From Coriaria nepalensis (taxonomy: Eukaryota; Streptophyta; Magnoliopsida; Cucurbitales; Coriariaceae), in NCBI GenBank assembly GCA_027186245.1, contig CP114495.1, forward strand, positions 7,370,501 to 7,434,500: DNA of 64,000 nt. The letters run 5' to 3'. Positions within the stretch are counted from its first letter, which is position 1, and the number at the start of each line of letters is the position of its first letter. Under the pieces are notes generated by a model. It had not been told where the DNA came from. It made no database searches and saw only the letters and a list, made by a program, of their open reading frames with translations. The position numbers were made by a program, and so were the translations under genes. Below, piece by piece: positions 59,242 through 64,000 of this stretch.

Positions 59242-61338
59242 CTAGTTGTGAACTAGGAGAGCGTCTATGTTTCTTTTTCCATCTGGGCCTTTCGTGTACC
59301 ATGATGAGACATAATCTTTATACAAAACTTTGTGGTACTTGGCAGGGGATGAGTCACTGACTAGCTCTGAAGCTGCTGAGATGGTCACTGTCTTTGCTGG
59401 ATCATGAAAGGTTGCAATTGAGAGTCGTGCTTTGCTGGCGTTGGTGATTGCTCTATGCTCACAACTTCTATATTTCCCATTGGTTATAATCTGCAGCATG
59501 AAATATACAACAGTTCAGAAAGAAATTACGACAGGACTTGAATTGAGTTTATATACAGTTAATCCTAAGTATAGTGACAAGATTGACTAGATCAGCCGAT
59601 AACTCGATTACGGGCCACCGACTCTTAACAGTTATGGCTGTCGAAATATTTTCGAGTAACACATGACAGTATCCATGGCTATAACCTGTTTAAAATTAAG
59701 CCCCTAGAGAATTTTCAGCCATTTATATCTGAATGATTTAAATAAGAGCAAGTTACAAATGATGCAAGACAGGGAGGAAGAATTGTGAAACCAGAGAGGA
59801 CAGAGGCCGAGCTGGTGATGTAAAGGCTATCTAACATATGGGACAGCTAAAGATTTTTTTCCTGCAAAATCTATTCCTTTAGCAGGCTAATTAAAGAACT
59901 AGAACATACAGATTTAAATATCAACATCTGAATTTTCTCTTAAAAAGGCACCTAGGGTTTTCTTGTCATCACACTAAAGATCAAACAAATAAGGTAGTCA
60001 GACACTGGAAGCTATAGAAAGACAACGATACAGTTAGATATCGATCTAAAACCATGGAATGCATTCAAGCCCATACAATTTCCTTCCAATTGAACTATGA
60101 ATCCAAAGTTAGGTTTGATACATTTACGGGTCGACAAAATTGCTAGCAAAAATGACATCCGCCCTTAAAGTATGCTTGATAAGTGATCTTGAATGGCTCT
60201 ACAGAACAGATTTCTAAAGAACATACAGAAATTTCTCATCAATTTGGATATATTCAAATTTGAAGAGTCTAAACCCCATTTCAAAGTAGTAAATTGAAGC
60301 AATAATAGCACTAATTATGTATTCTATGAGCAACACAGACACCTCGAAACAGGGGAATTCTTAAACAGGAATTCAAACAAAAACAGAAGTAGTAGAAAGA
60401 GGAAATGATCATACCTCAGTCTGATCACCTAAAAGAACAACAATGGCATCAGGAGAAAGAGCCTGAACAGTAACCCAATCTCCATTCCCATCCAAAACCT
60501 GTAGGCCCCCAACATCATCTTGAATTAGCAGAGTAACCGCCCCCATATCCGAATGAGCTTGCAGGCCAAGCGTAAGCTCAGGCTGAGGACATGGCGGATA
60601 ATAACTTGTCGTAATATTCTGAAAAAAATCCTCTTCCACACCGTTTCCAGTCACAATCTCCTCAATCCTCGACGATTTCAGCCCAAGACTCTCCGAAACA
60701 AGAGCCAGGATCTGCTGCGCCAGCACCTTCATGCAATCGCTGTACTCCGCCACCACCTCCCTGTATTGCGGCGGAAACTGGGGCCACCGATTAGGGTTTC
60801 TGCGCGAGAGAGGAAGCGTATGGTGGTCGAAGTAATCTCTCCAGTCAAGTACTTCCGATGATGAAGAGGACGATGACGATGGCGTATCGGTGGTGGTGAT
60901 GACGCCGTCAGCTGGATCTTTCCGGAGCAGCATCCGTGTGCCATAACCCTCGGAAGCGAAGGAATTTGGATCGCAGGCGTAGGTTAGTTTATCGGAGATC
61001 GGACAGTCGTTGAAGAAGGAGAGGCCGATGGTTCTCATCTGATCGAGAAGAGTGGTGGGAACGCCGTGATTGGTGACGTGGAAGCCACCCCATTCAGTGC
61101 AGGCCCGCCCAATTTCCTTTCGGATCTGGTCTCCGTGATTCGGGTCGAATCCGAATAGATTAATTGCTGGAATGCTTTTGTTTTTGACAGTAGTATTATT
61201 ATGAGCAAGGGGGCGGTGTTGAATGGGTTGGATGTATTGAGGTGGGACCAAAACGACGCCGGATTGGGATAAGCGTTGAACTCTGGTGAAAGCTTCTATT
61301 CCGGCGCCGCCGGTTTTCTCTGATTCCGTTAGCGCCAT
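59242..61338 (-). CDS. 2-oxoglutarate/Fe(II)-dependent dioxygenase (DOXC class), 2 exons
   Basis: The enzyme couples 2-oxoglutarate decarboxylation to oxidation of an organic substrate in the cytosol. Two exons (61338-60415 and 59490-59242) join in phase 0 to 390 residues. The N-terminal domain has the opening RVQRLSQSGVVLVPPQYIQP and TEWGGFHVTNHGVP, as in specialised-metabolism members. The iron site is complete: His262 and Asp264 in AHSD, and His320 in SCEHRAI. The 2-oxoglutarate site is Arg330 with Ser332 in RLS. YYPPCPQPELTLG precedes the first His as usual. The poly-serine run near residue 155 is a low-complexity insert. The best general match is the ANS/FLS/JOX-like part of DOXC, but the substrate cannot be told. 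The 924-base intron between the exons has canonical ends. Confidence 0.93.
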
Positions 61339-61661
61339 CCTCTGTTTTTCTTCTTCCTCCCCTTGTTTCTGTTTTGTTTCCGGATTTGACTACTCGACTT
61401 TGTGTTTATATGCATTTACAGTTATGGCCTTACAAAATATGGATATTACAGCCATGTTTATAAAGTGATTTACTGTTCGTTATGAATTATAATTAGTCAT
61501 TACTACAGGGATGGATCTGTAATTTGGTTTTTATTCAACCTTTTATATTGTTACAGTTGAATTGAAAATTTTGGTTTGCCTTTGCTTGTATTTATACCAG
61601 CCATGGAAGAAGAAGTAACAAGCTTCAACGTTCAATTCAGTTCAATTCGCTTTTACAAGCA
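61339..61661. promoter_or_regulatory. Divergent promoter between the dioxygenase and HEMF
   Basis: Only 323 bases separate the start codons of two genes that point away from each other, so the promoters and leaders must share this interval. TATTTATA at 61590-61597, about 65 bases before the HEMF ATG, is a possible TATA element for HEMF. No clear TATA was found for the dioxygenase. Confidence 0.6.
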
Positions 61662-64000
61662 ATGCCGGCAGCAGCCATGTGCACAGCTTCTGCTTCGCTG
61701 TCCTGCTCGTCCCCTCCATTGTCGCTCTCGGCCGCTTCTTCTACTTCAAGTACTTCTTCGAAGATCTTCTTCGCAAATGACACTAATACTCTTCGCTTTC
61801 CGTCGCTTAGTTGCAATTTGACGAAGAAGAAGAGGATGAATCTGAAGAATGAAAAAAGTGGATCAATATCCTCATCTATCTCAACCAATAACGAAGCCTC
61901 CGCCGCCAAAATCCCCGACACTTTCCTCCGCGAATACGAGAATGCAAACGGAGAAGGTTCTTCCACTTCTTCGTCTTCAGTTAGGGCTCGATTCGAGAAG
62001 ATGATAAGGAACGTCCAGGACAGCGTCTGCGAGGCAATTGAAGTAACAGATGGAGGTGGTAAATTCAAGGAGGACGTCTGGTCCAGGCCTGGTGGTGGAG
62101 GTGGAATCAGTAGGGTTCTACAAGACGGCGCTGTTTGGGAGAAGGCTGGCGTCAATGTATCGGTTGTTTATGGAGTAATGCCTCCTGATGCTTACAGAGC
62201 TGCCACGGGTATATCCGACGATCAGAAATCTGGTCCCATTCCGTTCTTTGCCGCTGGAATCAGCTCGGTAACCAATTTTTCCTCTAGAAATGAAATTCAT
62301 TTCAATCACAATTCCAAGAAAATGATGTTCTCGTTAAGAACAATTGCATGACAGATTTAATAAGATTTAATAAAACACTTTTATGGCTGAATTTCAAATG
62401 GCTTATTTCACAATATTCATGGATTCCAAACATGGGAGATCAATATTGTAAATTTAAATTGAAGAACCTGGATTCTTACCATTAGTAAGTCGATGTGTTT
62501 TCTTGCATCCGTAAACAGAAGTACAAAGTATTGCTGTTGCATCAGGTTGACCATTCACTCACAAACAGGCCGTCATTCTTTTTCAGGTTTTGCATCCAAA
62601 GAACCCGTTTGCCCCAACTTTGCATTTTAATTATCGGTATTTTGAGACTGATGCTCCCAAAGGTACAAGTCGTGCAGTTTCTCAAAGTTTTTCCTTTTCA
62701 TTTTAGACACTTTCCATCAATTTTTTGGGACACTCCAACTAAATCAACTTGTTTTCTTTTGCTTGCGTCTTTGGTTGAGCTTTTTTACAACATTGTTTAC
62801 TTGCTTTTCCCAGAAGCCTGTCTGCTACTCACTAATTCTTTGTGTTATATCCTCCATTTATTTCTTTTCGACGGAATTATATATAGAATATGCAAGTAAT
62901 TGCATTCTTGTTCTATTGTATCAACTTGATTTTAGCTTTTGCAGTTGGAATAGGCGGAAGACGAATATGCAAGTAATTGCATGCTTGATGATTATCCATC
63001 CACATGTTTACCCTGTTCATCATATGTGTTATTGAAAATCCTGATAAATTTGTTTGTCATATGGGCTTGCTATATTTTTTCCACGCTTGTCTGCAGATTT
63101 GTAGAACACAAAAATCTGCCCTATTGCTTTCTCCTCTTAAACTTGTTTCTTGTTCTCGTTGGAAATAATAGACCTAACTGATTGGCAGCAAGTTAGGAGG
63201 GTGGACTGATATCTTATGTTCATAATCTGCAGATACTCCTAGTGCACCTAAGAAATGGTGGTTTGGTGGGGGAACTGATTTGACTCCTTCTTACATCTTT
63301 GAGGACGATGTCAGGCACTTCCATTCGGTAGGTTTGAAAACTTCGTATTTTCCTTTTACGTTTCCTAATTTGAGGATCAGCATCTTGTTGTTGTTTGAAA
63401 TGGTATTTACCATCACTGATCCTTATATTTCAATTGGCCCATTTCTTAGGTTCAAAAAAGAGCTTGTGAGAAATTTGATCCCAGCTTCTATCCTCGTTTC
63501 AAAAAATGGTGTGATGATTATTTCTATAACAAGGTAATTTTTTGTTATATACAAAATCCTAATGAGATGATCATTTTTTATTTAAAGCTGATCTGGACAA
63601 AGTTTAAATAACATCCATTCTTTGCAACTTGGACAGTTTTGGTTTCTATTGTTTATGGTTGTGCACAATTTTTTTTGCTACATCTAGCAGTTGAAACAAC
63701 AACAGTTTCAGGAACTCCATATCACCTCTCTGGAGTCTAGACTATTTATTTGGACACATGCTAATCAACGCAAAATACAATTAAAAACTCAATAAATTAA
63801 ACAATAGTAGATATGATTTTTCACTTTAGAGTCGATTGTTCATATGGATCCGATATGGAGGAAAATATATTATAATTGAGCTACTTAATCACAGTCCTAA
63901 ATTCCCTCTCAATCTGGCTTCCAAGCCTTTATGTGAGAAACTTGTCATACAATGACTCGATACTTGGTAGAATACTAGACAAGACAGTGGCTGTGTTTTC
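61662..64000 (+). CDS. HEMF1: Coproporphyrinogen III oxidase, plastid (partial, cut by window end)
   Basis: This enzyme uses oxygen to turn coproporphyrinogen III into protoporphyrinogen IX in plastids, on the way to heme and chlorophyll. Four exons are visible: 61662-62267, 62587-62662, 63233-63327 and 63450-63533. They join in frame (286 codons), and the gene continues past 64000. The first 75 or so residues are a Ser/Thr-rich chloroplast transit peptide ([20 protein letters not shown]). The mature part has [96 protein letters not shown] and [20 protein letters not shown], all highly conserved in HemF. An upstream in-frame start was not found, and the ATG at 61662 fits the transit peptide. 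The 467 bases after exon 4 are intron. Confidence 0.96.

Noticed and set aside
61637..62155. 172-codon minus-strand frame under HEMF exon 1
   Set aside because: Antisense to the transit peptide and conserved HEMF exon; no support of its own.
1..64000. tRNA, rRNA, CRISPR or organelle-derived insert
   Set aside because: I looked for cloverleaf B-box text (GGTTCGAATCC-like), regular spacer-repeat arrays and plastid gene phrases and found none; a tRNAscan run could still reveal a diverged tRNA.

Overview
The window is nuclear DNA of a flowering plant, most likely a eudicot. It is AT-rich, the genes are split by GT-AG introns, the products are plant-specific (a WEB-family coiled-coil protein, a BAHD acyltransferase, two plastid-targeted proteins), and the spacers hold plant-type transposon wreckage (LINE, Ty1/copia, MULE/FAR1, hAT). 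No CRISPR array, operon or phage signal was seen. Species cannot be named from the sequence. Exon models were built by hand from splice sites, frame and family resemblance; all stay in frame.

Layout. 1.0-6.3 kb (-): SWC2/YL1, a subunit of the SWR1 H2A.Z-exchange complex, 11 exons. 9.3-12.8 kb (+): an unnamed, probably plastid membrane protein with a zinc ribbon. 13-19.6 kb: gene-poor, with a strange degenerate TTAAA/TTTGA repeat field and FAR1/MULE fragments. 20.4-21.8 kb (+) and 24.1-25.8 kb (-): two converging CDC20 genes, one intronless and one with four exons. 26.9-28 kb: LINE tail. 28.4-30.0 kb (-): XRCC4 (non-homologous end joining). 31.1-32.3 kb: FAR1-related pseudogene. 32.9-35.3 kb (-): a 558-residue acidic protein of unknown function. 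38.7-40.1 kb (-): an intronless BAHD acyltransferase. 40.4-43.4 kb: a tandem non-coding repeat split by a dead hAT element. 46.0-47.3 kb: copia remnant. 48.6-49.0 kb (+): a small secreted cysteine-rich protein with a duplicated C-x7-C-x12-C-x7-C module. 50.5-51.1 kb: MULE pseudogene. 54.3-56.1 kb (-): WEB-family protein close to Arabidopsis At5g55860, with a perfect 209-bp-period duplication of its leader exon. 59.2-61.3 kb (-): a 2-oxoglutarate/Fe(II) dioxygenase that shares a 323-bp divergent promoter with 61.7 kb-end (+): coproporphyrinogen III oxidase (HEMF), cut by the window edge.

The genes do not form one pathway; they are ordinary plant neighbours. Several act on chromosomes or the cell cycle (SWC2, two CDC20, XRCC4), and two are probably plastid proteins (the zinc-ribbon protein and HEMF). 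The least ordinary items are the converging CDC20 pair, the twin-CX7C peptide, the duplicated WEB leader and the TTAAA/TTTGA field. I did not find a clear new multi-gene system.
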